DNA of 64,000 nt from Anaspis maculata (GCA_949128115.1 OX421963.1:40035979-40099978); one strand, 5' to 3'. Positions 49,060 through 59,544 are shown, counted from the first letter of the stretch. A program made the numbers and translations. Notes: generated by a model not told the origin, from the letters alone.

Positions 49060-49290
49060 ACTGTAACTTTGCTGTCTTGTGCAGCCCACTAACAAGCAAA
49101 CTTTTGTTCCTGTGAACCCTCGGGACCCCGTAGGCTCTTTATGGGGCCCCATGTTGATGACCAGCGTCGTCGCAGACCTTTCTCCAAATCATCCATAGCT
49201 TCCGCCCAAGGAAGAGCAACAGACTCTGTCACACCCGCATGGAGGGAAACACACAAGCCCGTCGACCAGCCTGCCAGCCAAGAAAAAATC
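49060..49290 (-). repeat. Inverted partial copy of repeat family B
   Basis: Inverse of 48660-48930, carrying gtcttgtgcagcccacta and accagcgtcgtcgcagacct. It lies just outside the right end of copy B, forming a foldback with a spacer of about 130 bp. Confidence 0.65.
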
Positions 49291-49811
49291 GCCTTCGTTT
49301 AAATACTTCGTTTTTCTGAATGAATAACAACTACAATACTACCTATTTCAATCGATAGGCTAAAATGAGAAATATGTACCTTCAATCTTCCACGCCACGT
49401 CAAGCACATGCATGCAAAATATAGGATTGGTAACAAGCAACCAAAACACTTCACCATGAGTATCTTCAGTGGGACTAGGCAGCAGAGTGCTTGTTTATGA
49501 CTTCTTCTTGTTTATATAGCAAAGGCGACCATAACATTAGACGACTACTCAGTCTAGGTAAGGGCTGCAGACCACATGAGAACTTCTGGCGGCATTCTTG
49601 AATTTTTCTGTGAACATCCCAAGGTTCGAGTTTGGCTAAATCAGTTTTCTTCCTTTCTTCAATACCAGGGAGGTTTGGGAATATTCGAGTGCTTTTCAAG
49701 CACAAAGCAAATTATTGCGTCTGTATTGTTTATCTCTACTCACATTTCAACACAAAACAGTCAAAACACGTGATAATACAGGTTTCCTAAGTTGAGCGTC
49801 TCTTTCTGGCC
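49291..49811. other. Anonymous DNA
   Basis: Nothing recognised. Confidence 0.4.
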
Positions 49812-49823
49812 CGTGACGTCACG
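49812..49823. promoter_or_regulatory. CRE-containing palindrome CGTGACGTCACG
   Basis: Perfect 12 bp palindrome including TGACGTCA, the full CREB/ATF site. It lies 127 bp upstream of a possible THAP-type start codon. A second copy is at 50359-50370. Confidence 0.4.
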
Positions 49824-49949
49824 TTCGATTGCACAGTAAATCGTCGCAGTCATAGTGTGCCAACATTGCCCCGATTCCGTAAGCCGAACGTGTGTTTTGA
49901 TCATTTGATGGTGTTATTATTGGTATTTATACAGTTTTTACAAGTAGTT

Positions 49950-50093
49950 ATGGTAAATGAATGTTGTGTGCCACTATGCAAGTCCACAAGTTATACAGTG
50001 ATGGCCATAATACCTACACCATTAAAAGTATTAAAACTGGGACTTGGAACACGCACTTACCTGTGCTTTCTGGGCACGTCCATATATCGTTGA
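49950..50093 (+). CDS. Possible THAP-type first exon, uncertain
   Basis: ATG at 49950 opens MVNECCVPLCKSTSY. This resembles the start of THAP zinc-finger domains (a Cys pair, a few residues, then C-K-S) found in DNA-binding proteins and P-type transposases. The remaining residues to the stop at 50094 do not continue a THAP domain: no Trp/Arg-rich middle, no second Cys-x-x-His. If real, an intron must begin soon after codon 15, or the exon is a relic. The frame is also open upstream without ATG. I cannot exclude chance. Confidence 0.25.
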   Translation: MVNECCVPLCKSTSYTVMAIIPTPLKVLKLGLGTRTYLCFLGTSIYR

Positions 50094-50358
50094 TATATCC
50101 ATTACAAAAATAGTTGTATCCATTCCGCGCATCAAATGCCTCTCTGGCAACTTCTTCTATGCGAAATATTCATTTGCAATATTCATTGAGAAGTTCGATA
50201 TATTTTTAGCGACTTTCCCAGCATGGTTGGCTTTAGAATTCAAAAAATAAAACGCACTTTCAACACGGCGGAGCAATGTAAATACAAATGGCGAATGGCT
50301 ACAACGAATTTTACTGCTTATCTGGCGCCATCTGTTGACGTACCTGGGTCTCATCTTG

Positions 50359-50370
50359 CGTGACGTCACG
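50359..50370. promoter_or_regulatory. Second CGTGACGTCACG palindrome
   Basis: Identical to 49812-49823. The two bound a segment of about 550 bp containing the possible THAP-type start. Confidence 0.35.
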
Positions 50371-53279
50371 CAAAATATTCTTTTTTTTTCGGGGCCTAAG
50401 TGAACGCAAAAAAATGAAATAAAAAATATGTGAGCTCCACGAAGGCTCTAGTATTTGAATTCATTTTTTCCCAAAACCCGTAGAACACCCCATTGTCCGG
50501 TCACGCATCAAGAATTGTCGTTCCTCTTGCGACGAATTGTCCGCGACAAATTGTCCATGCGGCGAATTGTCCTAGAATCATCTATTTTATCAACAAAATC
50601 AAACAACCCCATGCTCCCCCAGATAGCATCACCCTCGGCATCACCTTACCCCCGAACATGGGTATACGTGATCCCTATCTAATACGACCGGTTGATGTTG
50701 TGCCAGAAGATCTAAGAACTCTACAATACAATACCTCAGTATATACTCGTATAATATTAACTGTTAGGCACGAATAACTATACATTAGGATCAAATAAAT
50801 TACATAATTATGGTGTTGGTGTACAGTTGCACGTATCGTATCTACCTATTATTTTACTGAAGTTATTTTCCATAACAATACGAAGCGGATTTTGATCAAA
50901 AAATCTACTTTATTAGCAGCTTAATAGAAAGCATAACTGAACAATATCCACCATAGAAAAAACTAAGGAACCTACCGGTTACGTATGTTTTAACCTTCGT
51001 ACCAATTCTCAATGGGAACTAACAGTTCATTTAGAAAAACTGTTGAAATAAACCAAAAAGAATTGAAAAACCGTAATTCTAGTCCGGAAGTAATTGGTGA
51101 ACTACCTTTACCTTACCTCCCAAAAAATTTATTGTAGGATCAACAATAACAAAGGTAAAAAAGAACCATAATTGGTAAATGGCCATGTCGAAATCTGGAT
51201 TACTGAACCGTAAATAATGAACTTTATACAGAAAGCTTTTGCACCGATCTGAAAACGACCAATTATTTCAATTTACAAGTTAGAGTGGAAATTTTATTAG
51301 CATTCAATTAAAACAATAGAAAGGGTTTCAGATAGATACATACACATGTTTGATTTTAACCTTTCTCACTTCCACTTGACCCTGAACACATTCAAGTTTA
51401 AAGCTGTAGGTATCAACAAAAGCTGCACATATTTCACTTATTTTGATTTAATTTTCGTTTTAAATGCTTCTGTGGCGAGGGCAAAACTACAATTTGCGAA
51501 AAATTAAGGCCATTTCCAAGAATTTTGAACAAAAAATAATGTCAGTCGCGGTTAGTCATTTCAAGAGCAAATCATTCGTCTTGGGTGACATTGGAAGTGC
51601 AGTGAGCGTTTTTCTTTGAGGCGAAACAGTGATATAGGCACACGGCGATGACAGGTGTTTTCCGCACGCATCATTCCCATAAGAGCTTTGAATTATAGCT
51701 TCAAGATCATCCTTGTGAATAAAAGCGAAGCACTACCACAATGAAACGTTGCCTATACAAATTGTTTTCCATTATTATGTTGCTGAAAAGAATTGGGAAG
51801 TTGCATCAGTCAAGGTCCGGGTTTTCAACAAAAATCCATCAATGTCAAAAAAATTAATTGGAGAAAAGGGTTGTGCTGGTGATGGTGGTGCGGACTGGTG
51901 GAGGAGACTGATTGTTATTGCTGACACAATGTTGATGTTAAGTTAAAATGTAGTAACCTTTTCGAAAATAGAGATATGACTTGTCCATTGGTTGATAGTG
52001 CCAATAAATTTATTTCTTGCATGGAGTCGTGCAGTTTGAACCGATGAAACAAATGGCCGTGACCGCATATAGATATTACTTTAGTCACCTTGAATGTGAA
52101 AAAAGTTATGGATATTATTTTCTTTAGATCTTAAATCTAAGTGGAACGTTTCTTATGGCTCAAAATGAGTCATAAGAACAAGTGGCTAACAATAATATGT
52201 CCAGTGGGGTCTCTTAAGTGATGGTCAAATGGTTCACTTCATAATGTCATTCTTTAGATGTTTTTACCTTTTACTCGTTTGAAGTGCTTGAATGTCCAGA
52301 AATCGAAACAGAAGCTCTCAGACGGATGTTCGACCGCCCGCTTCTGATGCCTCGAGGCCAACACCGTAACGTTCTGAATCCTGATCTTGATGTATGTATG
52401 CATTATGCTCTCAACCTGAAGGCATAAAATTGACTGAAGTAATTAGTTTTTATTGAGCTTTTTAGTGCCAGGTAATTCTATTCTTCACTGTGAAATTATT
52501 TTCTTGGAATATCTTGAAATTATGCTCAAGTCTCGGCTCAACTTCCGGGCGTAGTCGAGTGGATTCAAATTTGATTTTTTTCTTGATAATTTACTTTCTA
52601 AAAATATTTGTAAAATTAATGGACCGAATAGGTGACTAGGGGGCCGTATACATAGTCAGATCTAATGTCCCAAGGAACGACTTCATTCAATTCTGGTATG
52701 CCACTTTTTACCAAACACAACCGTACAAAGCTATCCAAAACGTAATTATCATTAAACATTATAACGAATAATACGAGTATGTACAAAACCATCTTAGTTC
52801 AAGCCTGTGTCTAAATAAGTATGATCTAAAAGACCACCTTATATTCAAGATCTTGATTAGGTATCCATCTTGAAACATAGTGATCTTAAAAAAATTCGGA
52901 GACGATGCCGTCAGCGCAATGAACTTTGTTCTCGATGCAGCTCCTCCACCAATTTTGCAGGTGTGTTTTATCCGCCCGTCGTAGGCTCCAGTGAATCTTT
53001 TTCGTAACAATAATACCCTTTTGCACGACCGGGCGTAAAGTGACTTATATCCGTATTTTCAGGCGTAAAGTGGCACATATCAGGCCCAAGGGCGCAAAAA
53101 AGCTTTTTTTGTCGCCCTAGGGCTTTGACTTTTTCGACGTTCAATATGTCAGAAACTCAGAAATGGCATGAATCACATTGACTTGAATCAAAGGTTCGAA
53201 ACTCTTCAAGAAAGAAAGAGATGCTTCTCCAGCTCTGGCAATGCCAATTACGCAAACGTGGGGGTTGAAAAAACGTATT
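50371..53279. other. Anonymous non-coding DNA, 2.9 kb
   Basis: Short local repetition gcgacgaattgtccgcgaca then cggcgaattgtcc near 50530-50570. A ggcgtaaagtg word is doubled near 53032-53072. Otherwise I see no gene or bounded element. Confidence 0.45.
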
Positions 53280-53423
53280 TTAAAAATTGTTGAATTCCGA
53301 AACTTGCTGGAAGTTGGGATACGTTTAGGACAGCGACGGCTGTCAATCTACTGTTGATATCAGTCGGGATTTTCCAAAAAAAATCGATCCCCGAGCAGGA
53401 ATGAATTTTTGAGTGGAGTCAGT
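53280..53423 (+). repeat. Fragment of the Helentron-like family
   Basis: gttgatatcagtcgggattt then tcgatccccgagcaggaatg and aatttttgagtggagt matches the family interior. It stops abruptly at 53423. Confidence 0.55.
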
Positions 53424-53763
53424 TGTCGAACAGTTCTTTATTACAGACAAATTAGTTCAGTTGTTAATATACAACATAAATCACAACTCATGAAAATTAC
53501 ATACTTAATACTTAATACCTACCTACATTTCCACGACACGATGATTAATCATATCATTTTACAGATTATGTCAAGTTCACAATGGTTACTCAACGAATCA
53601 ATTAACATGAGACAACGTGTGGCCTCAAAGAAGTCCCGATACCTATCCATAGCTACTTCCGAGCCGACAAATCAAACCAGCCGACTAGCAGACGACGATG
53701 GTACGATTTTCAAGGTGTTTGCGAACCGTTGTTATGCAAGTCAACTTCCCTTGTGAAGGAACA
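53424..53763 (-). repeat. Possible solo LTR, weak
   Basis: On the minus strand it would run TGTTCC...TCGACA over 340 bp, with AATAAA near its end. It abuts the interruption of a Helentron-like fragment. I find no convincing target duplication, so this is a guess. Confidence 0.25.
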
Positions 53764-54241
53764 GTTGTATAGCCAAAAACATGATTTGTTAGAAATCAAA
53801 TCCAAGAATAAGATTATTGTTAATTCCATTAGAAGTAGCTATACTTGCTTACCTATTCTTGACCGATAAAATTATGTATTTTGTACCTATAGGTATCTGA
53901 TTTTCACATCATCAATAATGCATGAGTTACAAATTAGCAAAATCAGACGAATTGCATAGCATGTCAACTTTTTAGTGCCAAGTTCACAGGAGCACTTCAT
54001 TTGGTTACGGTCAGTGCATTTCCATTACACCACGTTTTTATTTTAGTCGGTGGTTAATGGGTGCAAAAACACCGGTGTTACCTAGTAATCATTAAATTCA
54101 TGATTAATTTCGATCTTTATCTCTATCCAATAAAATAAATTTGCCTGCAAGAAAAGGACATGTGACGATTATTATTTCAATAATACGCAAAAACCTGATT
54201 GCTCATAGAAATTGGAACGTTGAAATTGAGGAATCTCCGGG
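53764..54241. other. Anonymous DNA
   Basis: Nothing recognised. Confidence 0.4.
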
Positions 54242-54258
54242 TCTGAATGGACATTCTC
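54242..54258 (+). repeat. 17 bp target duplication, left
   Basis: TCTGAATGGACATTCTC, repeated exactly at 60274-60290. Confidence 0.75.
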
Positions 54259-54846
54259 TGCAATATTTTGGGTTGCAATTTCGGGTTCTATGGTTTTGTT
54301 TTCTTTTATAGGCGAGATTTTTACGGGTATGATTTTTCTGTAAATGTGTGGGTTGGGTAAAGCTAAATACATACTACATATACAGGGTGATCATTTGAAA
54401 ACTATCCACCTGCAATATCTCCCGATTCCTAGTGCAAATGTCTTTGACCAAAAACAGGTCGATTTTTATATCGAGGGGGACATCTAAAATATACATTGGA
54501 GAATTTATATCTTGAGCCCCCTCGCCCTCACTCACCCTAACTTTGAAATTTCAAATCACACCACCTACCTTGAGATACATCAAATTAAAGGGAATTAAAT
54601 TCTCTTTCTAAAAAAAATATTTCGAAATTTTTCAACCCTACCCTCCGTTCTTCCTAAAATTCTCTGCGTGTCCAAGTTAATATTCTTGACCTCCATTTCC
54701 CTTCAATACAGTCAACGTCATCCGGCACAGCATCAAAAGAGAAAATTTTCTATGAAAAAAGTGCCACCCAAATTCACCCCTTCGCTCCCCTCACCTGACC
54801 TTAAAAATCTAAAATGTCAATACCCACTTTGTAATACATCAAATTG

Positions 54847-54847
<1 letters not shown>

Positions 54848-54855
<8 letters not shown>
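54848..54855 (+). repeat. Candidate 8 bp duplication AGGAAATT of the inner LINE
   Basis: Present again at 59545-59552. Both sites lie in related repeat arms, so chance similarity is possible. Confidence 0.45.

Positions 54856-54894
<39 letters not shown>
54856..54894 (-). repeat. TAA-type 3' tail
   Basis: A (tta)n run on the plus strand, (taa)n in element orientation. Such microsatellite tails end several non-LTR clades. Confidence 0.8.
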
Positions 54895-54899
54895 CTTTG

Positions 54900-54936
54900 A
54901 TTGACCAACAGACTATCAGTCCTGTAATAGGTCAAT
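54900..54936 (-). ncRNA. 3'-terminal stem-loop of the retrotransposon RNA
   Basis: ATTGACC (54900-54906) pairs with GGTCAAT (54930-54936). Inside, ACAGACT pairs with AGTCCTGT with one bulged base, loop about 3 nt. It lies just before the TAA tail, where known LINE reverse transcriptases recognise their RNA. The role here is inference. Confidence 0.6.
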
Positions 54937-54940
54937 ACCA

Positions 54941-57844
54941 CTAATTATCTTTGAAAACAACCCTCAGTCCGGGAACCCCATCATGGAAGATGTCGAACAT
55001 TTTCTGGATTTTGTTGTAGCTCAGACAGATTCGGTTAATAGGTGAATTGTAATTAAAGGTCGTCCTTGAGGTTTTTATATAAAACGTTTCTGAGCCTCTC
55101 AGTCCAAGTCTAGGAACGTTGATAGGTATTCGGGCCAAGAAATCGGGCATGCATAGCTGGCCGTTAATGATCTTGTGTAAAAAAACAACCGAATGCAGCT
55201 CTCTGCGTCGCTCGAGGGCAGTGAAGCCAAACCGCTGCAACAGCAGCTCCTGGGAACAACCTCGATCAGGGTAGACACCATCCAACTTGAATGAGATGAA
55301 TTTCAAGAACTTTCTCTGTATGCCCTCTACCTGGCTTATGTACTTCGCGTAGTAAGGCGACCAAACGCAGGAAGCGTACTCCAGGCGGGACAGAACAAGG
55401 GATTCATATAAGATGGTACATGTGTCAGTCTCCCTGAAGTCTCTTGAGTTCCTGATGAGGAAGCCCAGGGCCCTGCTGGCTCCCCTGCACGCATTCTCGA
55501 TGTGCTGGGAAAAGCAACAAATCGAGTCAAAATGCACCCCTAAGTCCCGGATCAAATCAGGTCTGTCAAGAGTATGATTTCCAACGACATAGTTGAACCT
55601 GATAGGCTCCGTCAACCTGGTAAAAGTCTTGCAGACGCACTTGTCCATATTGAGTGTCAAGCCATTGTTTGAACACCACACCCGCAATCTGTCCAGGTCC
55701 TCCTGTAGGCTCAGGCAATCATCAATCGAATTAATTCTCGAAAAAAGTTTTAGATCGTCGGCGTACAGAAGAAAAGAGTTTTTCAGTATCTCACCGATGT
55801 CGTTGATATAGATGTTAAAGAAAAGAGGTCCCAGATTGGTGCCCTGAAAAACCCCAGAAGGGACATCAAAATATCCGGAGTCGTGAGCGCCAACCCGAAC
55901 AAATTGCTTACGTTTTTCGAGATATGACCTGAAAAGAGTTACTAAAGGAGTTGAAAATCCAAAAGCGCTTAGTTTAGACAAAAGAATGTCGTGGTCAACA
56001 CGATCAAAAGCTTTAGAAAAGTCCGTGTAAATTATGTCGATCTGAGAGCGGTCAAAAAGTGACTCGGAAATAGTTTGAGTTGTCTCCATCAAATTAGTTA
56101 CAGTGGATCTGCCCTGCACAAAACCATGCTGCTGGTCCACTAATTTGGGCTGCACATACGTTACAAGAATCCTATGCAGAGCTATCTCGAACACCTTGCT
56201 GACATTGCTGACAACCGCCACGGGTCGATAGTTTCTGACATCATTCCTGTCGCCGCTCTTATAGATAGGACAAAGTCTGGAAACCTTCCAAGCGTCCGGA
56301 AACACACAGGAGCGGATAATGGAATTGAAGAGGACTCTCAGAGGAAAAGCGAGAACAAATCGGCAGTCAGCAAGCAGGAAAGCTGGAATCAAATCTGCGC
56401 CCACAGACGGTCCCAGCTTAAGTCCCCCAATCGCGCGCAAAACATCTTCCTCAGTAAAATCCCTGACAGTGAGACAGTCGGCCGAGTCAGGCAGATCCAC
56501 ACCCAAACCCGTTTGATTTGTGTAAACACTGGAAAAATGGGAGGCAAAAAAATCTGCTATGACGCTCGGGTCGGTGGACGAGTCATCTCGATATGTCATT
56601 TCATTTGGAATACCGTTCTGTTGCTTTTTACTAGCGATATGTTGCCAAAACTTTTTCGGGTCGCTTCCTATATTTTTCTCAATCCTCAGTTGATAGTCCG
56701 TATATGCCAATTTAATGTCTCTCTTCAGAGAAGCACGTAGCTCCCTGTACCTTAGAAGCATCGCACCATCACCAGAATTACCAGCGCGGCGCAACCTTTC
56801 CTTCAACTTCAGGGATTTGATTATATTTCTAGTGAACCAGGGAGGATACTTACTAACTCTAGGGGACGACAAAGGAACGTGCGCGTCCAATACAGAATAT
56901 ATAGAGTCATATAGGAACTGCAAGACATCATTTGGGCCGAGCAGGCGCTCCAACGGAGACCAATCAAGAGCGGCGATCGCATCATACAAACTCGGAAAGT
57001 CGGCTCTTCTGAAATTATAGGATAAATTGCGTCTGTTCGCGGACACCACCCGGTCTGACAACCCCTCCACTCCAACCGAAACCTCAAGCGCCGGGTGATA
57101 ACAGTCTTCCGAGAGTAGAGGGAGAGAGCATCTCTCAACCATGCATTCATTCGTTGAGAGCACAAGGTCCAGCAGCCCTCCAGTTGAATTGGGAATCGCG
57201 TTGTACTGCCTCATATCGAAAAATGTCTGAAACTCCATGCACCGACTATATCGAGCAGAGCCCGAAATCGGGGCGGGAACGGCGCAGCCAGAAGAAAGAG
57301 CATAATCCGAAATATTGAAATCCCCGATAACAATAAGCCGGCATTGAAAGAGGACATCCGACTGTTCCAGACATTCAAAGAGAAGCTCAAATTCCTCCAC
57401 AGGCGTACGGGGAGGCACATATAGAACAATCACGACAACTGACCCCCGACCCTGCCGGCCGATCCTCACCGCAACCGCATCCACAAAAGTCAGGCGGTCT
57501 CGCAGGTTCAACTCAACAACCACAGAAGGCACATCACCCCTCACCGCCAACAGCACACCCCCACCCCTCGATACTCCCATGTCCGTATACCTTCTGTCAG
57601 ATCTAAAAACAGCGTAACCGTCGTCAAATAGCTCAGAATTGCTTATGGAAGGCAGCAACCAAGTCTCGGTGAGAGCAAACGCGCCGTAGTGCAGTGCCGA
57701 CGCAACCAGAGCACAGTAGAAGTCCGAAACCTTACCCCTCAATCCGCGAACGTTCTGATAGTAGACAACAAAATGATGCCGGTTCGCCACGCCGGGCTCA
57801 AGATGCCGAACGTGACGTTCATCGTGCGACGCACCAGTTGGTTG
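54941..57844 (-). CDS. ORF2: APE endonuclease-reverse transcriptase
   Basis: This enzyme nicks target DNA and copies the element RNA into it by target-primed reverse transcription in the nucleus. The frame is 967 codons from the base after the ORF1 TAG. Endonuclease: QN at about residues 12-13 and TET at 41-43 (numbered from the GTG at 57790), YVPP at 134, GDFN at 156-159, then LDLVLS at about 207. Reverse transcriptase: NYRPVAVVS near 520-528, YTDFSKAFD at 588-596, FQGTNLGP at 658-665 and YADD at 676-679. It then has a thumb-like region with LEYASCVWSP. QGT replaces the usual QGS/QGC. The catalytic EDCYH near 228-232 stands where SDH is usual. The first ATG codon (residue 71) lies after the first two endonuclease motifs, so ATG initiation would give a dead endonuclease. 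Readthrough from ORF1 or a non-ATG start is needed. Confidence 0.85.
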   Translation of the reverse strand, partial: QPTGASHDERHVRHLEPGVANRHHFVVYYQNVRGLRGKVSDFYCALVASALHYGAFALTETWLLPSISNSELFDDGYAVFRSDRRYTDMGVSRGGGVLLAVRGDVPSVVVELNLRDRLTFVDAVAVRIGRQGRGSVVVIVLYVPPRTPVEEFELLFECLEQSDVLFQCRLIVIGDFNISDYALSSGCAVPAPISGSARYSRCMEFQTFFDMRQYNAIPNSTGGLLDLVLSTNECMVERCSLPLLSEDCYHPALEVSVGVEGLSDRVVSANRRNLSYNFRRADFPSLYDAIAALDWSPLERLLGPNDVLQFLYDSIYSVLDAHVPLSSPRVSKYPPWFTRNIIKSLKLKERLRRAGNSGDGAMLLRYRELRASLKRDIKLAYTDYQLRIEKNIGSDPKKFWQHIASKKQQNGIPNEMTYRDDSSTDPSVIADFFASHFSSVYTNQTGLGVDLPDSADCLTVRDFTEEDVLRAIGGLKLGPSVGADLIPAFLLADCRFVLAFPLRVLFNSIIRSCVFPDAWKVSRLCPIYKSGDRNDVRNYRPVAVVSNVSKVFEIALHRILVTYVQPKLVDQQHGFVQGRSTVTNLMETTQTISESLFDRSQIDIIYTDFSKAFDRVDHDILLSKLSAFGFSTPLVTLFRSYLEKRKQFVRVGAHDSGYFDVPSGVFQGTNLGPLFFNIYINDIGEILKNSFLLYADDLKLFSRINSIDDCLSLQEDLDRLRVWCSNNGLTLNMDKCVCKTFTRLTEPIRFNYVVGNHTLDRPDLIRDLGVHFDSICCFSQHIENACRGASRALGFLIRNSRDFRETDTCTILYESLVLSRLEYASCVWSPYYAKYISQVEGIQRKFLKFISFKLDGVYPDRGCSQELLLQRFGFTALERRRELHSVVFLHKIINGQLCMPDFLARIPINVPRLGLRGSETFYIKTSRTTFNYNSPINRICLSYNKIQKMFDIFHDGVPGLRVVFKDN

Positions 57845-57847
57845 CTA
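57839..57847 (-). promoter_or_regulatory. Candidate leaky stop: TAG-CAA-CCA between ORF1 and ORF2
   Basis: The ORF1 stop is followed in frame by CAA CCA. This fits the CAR-YYA context that promotes readthrough of UAG in tobacco mosaic virus type RNAs. ORF1 and ORF2 share the frame, with 18 sense codons before the GTG at 57790 and no other stop. Readthrough would join them into one 1375-residue product. Confidence 0.6.
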
Positions 57848-59068
57848 TCTTAGTGAGAGTAAACTGGTCCTCAAACTGTCTCGAGCTCGTACGTAGTAGG
57901 GACACTTTGGGTCGGAAGCCGCATGTGCAAAATTCTCATCACCGTCGACAGGCTTCGAACCAGCGCAGTTCACACACCTCAATAGGGGCGAATCGCAACC
58001 TAAGCCATCGTGCGCTGCACCACACCTGTGACAGCATGCGGCATTAGGACAGTTTTTCGCTGTATGGTGATACCTGGAGCAGTTGAAACAACGCACAACC
58101 TCAACAGCATCAAACACAGAACAGCTATTATATGCGACGAAGACATACCCCGCTCGTGTCACCCTATCATACGAGGACCTGTCCAGTTGCACCAGAGCTT
58201 GATATATTTTGCGGTTATTCTTGGTAGGCCAGAACTTGAGAAGCTTGCAGTCGGCACTCTCGTCTAACAGATTTTTGTTCATAGCTGTGAGATACTCCAT
58301 GAACTGAGCCTCGCTGACATCAGCGTCAACGCCAACCACACGGACCCTAGGACAGATTCCCTTTGCCTCACGAACCTCATAAGCGGATGAGAGCGTCTCG
58401 TCAGCGAATTTTTTGAACTTTTTATTGTCCTCAACTTTGTCGCAGCCAATCACAATTGCACCCCCCTTCATATCTTCAATTTTTGAAAACTGAATACCGG
58501 ACTTAGTGGGATCAATCTTGCTGAGGATCTCAGAGCGAGTCTTAGTACTGTCCTGCGGGGTTTTGGGCTTGATGATAATGGCAGGCTTGGTTCTGTCCTT
58601 CAAAGCAGAGGAGTAAAGATTAGTGGGGCCCAGCTTACAATCCAAAGTTGTACCCAGCTTGACAATCTGATCTCGCAACTCACTGTTGTCGTCTCTCAGC
58701 AACTGCAGCTCGGGCACCAAATTTGCAGTGTCAACCGGCACGGGAGCATCCCTAACAGCACTGGCGAAACCATCACTTACCGCTCTAAACAGGTCATCGA
58801 ATTTAGCATTAAAAGAGGTAATTAGTTCTTTCTTTATTTTGTCGAGCTTGTCATCAAGAAGGGTAGACCACTCATCTTTCACACCGATGTCACATCGTAG
58901 ACGGCATGTATCACACAAATAAAGAAAGTTTTTTCTACAGTTTATTGACTTGTATTCCGCTTCGCCAATACCTACACAATTGAGGTGATAAGAGTCACCA
59001 CAGACGCCTTCACATAGAATCATGGTACCGCCAGAGCGGCCGGCTCGACACTTACCACAGTTGGGCAT
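57845..59068 (-). CDS. ORF1: PHD-finger and zinc-knuckle nucleic-acid-binding protein
   Basis: 407 residues from the first ATG (59068). ORF1 proteins of LINEs bind the element RNA and form the ribonucleoprotein. The N-terminus has C4-C7-C19-C23-H28-C31-C52-C55, a C4HC3 PHD-type finger (start MPNCGKC). The middle (about 70-200) is charged and probably helical. A compact domain follows from GICPRVRVVGVD, similar in position to the RRM-like domain before knuckles in Jockey/R1-type ORF1s. CX2CX4HX4C (CFNCSRYHHTAKNC), CX2CX3HX4C and a third Cys/His cluster lie in the last 75 residues. The PHD finger could read histone tails and guide integration, but that is inference. The frame ends in TAG, in frame with ORF2. 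Confidence 0.8.
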   Translation of the reverse strand: MPNCGKCRAGRSGGTMILCEGVCGDSYHLNCVGIGEAEYKSINCRKNFLYLCDTCRLRCDIGVKDEWSTLLDDKLDKIKKELITSFNAKFDDLFRAVSDGFASAVRDAPVPVDTANLVPELQLLRDDNSELRDQIVKLGTTLDCKLGPTNLYSSALKDRTKPAIIIKPKTPQDSTKTRSEILSKIDPTKSGIQFSKIEDMKGGAIVIGCDKVEDNKKFKKFADETLSSAYEVREAKGICPRVRVVGVDADVSEAQFMEYLTAMNKNLLDESADCKLLKFWPTKNNRKIYQALVQLDRSSYDRVTRAGYVFVAYNSCSVFDAVEVVRCFNCSRYHHTAKNCPNAACCHRCGAAHDGLGCDSPLLRCVNCAGSKPVDGDENFAHAASDPKCPYYVRARDSLRTSLLSLR

Positions 59069-59544
59069 AATGTGCAACTCCTACCTACGTTCCAAAATTC
59101 GGACGCCACAAGTAATACGGTGAAATCAAATTTCGTGTGCAGTTAAAAACAAATAAAATTAGTGTATAGATCTTTCAGATCCAAACAAAAGACAAACAAC
59201 AACAGATTAAAAAGACCCAAAATTGAATCGAAATTATAAAATTAATAAAATCAAGGGCGATGAACCTCACGGTGCGATAGCACCGAGAGAAAAACGAGAG
59301 TCTTTTTGCCGCTGATAATGCTGTATTTTCAAATCGCTTGTTATAAATTAAAATAGGTACTCATCCTGCATCCGACCCAGTCAAGAAGCGTGCCCCATCC
59401 TCGTGCACCCCCAGGGGTGGTCCAGGAACAAGGATTGTCAAAAAATCGCACTTTAAAATCCAATATAGAACAATAACAAAACGGACGAAATCAACGCACA
59501 CGTACACCTCGGCTTATCAACTTTTTTTCTCCTATATCACATGA
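59069..59544 (-). promoter_or_regulatory. Retrotransposon 5' UTR
   Basis: About 476 bp before ORF1, probably including an internal promoter, though no element of one is certain. It contains the CGGTGC/GCACCG hairpin at 59270-59285. Confidence 0.5.

Larger units (their letters stand above)
54856..59544 (-). mobile_element. Inner nest: nearly intact non-LTR retrotransposon (CR1/Jockey-like group), 4.7 kb
   Basis: Read on the minus strand: about 476 bp of 5' UTR (with a perfect CGGTGC/GCACCG hairpin at 59270-59285), ORF1, one TAG, ORF2, a short 3' UTR ending in a stem-loop, then a tail of about 13 ATA/TAA triplets. Neither ORF has an internal frameshift, so insertion was recent. It has an APE endonuclease and no RNase H. 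Finer family assignment would need a phylogeny. Confidence 0.8.

Noticed and set aside
54172..54372. Minus-strand 66-codon frame resembling a last exon
   Set aside because: It spans the border between flanking DNA and the outer retrotransposon fragment marked by the 17 bp duplication, so it would not have existed before insertion.
56174..56740. 188-codon plus-strand frame inside the retrotransposon
   Set aside because: It is the antisense shadow of ORF2 reverse transcriptase codons.
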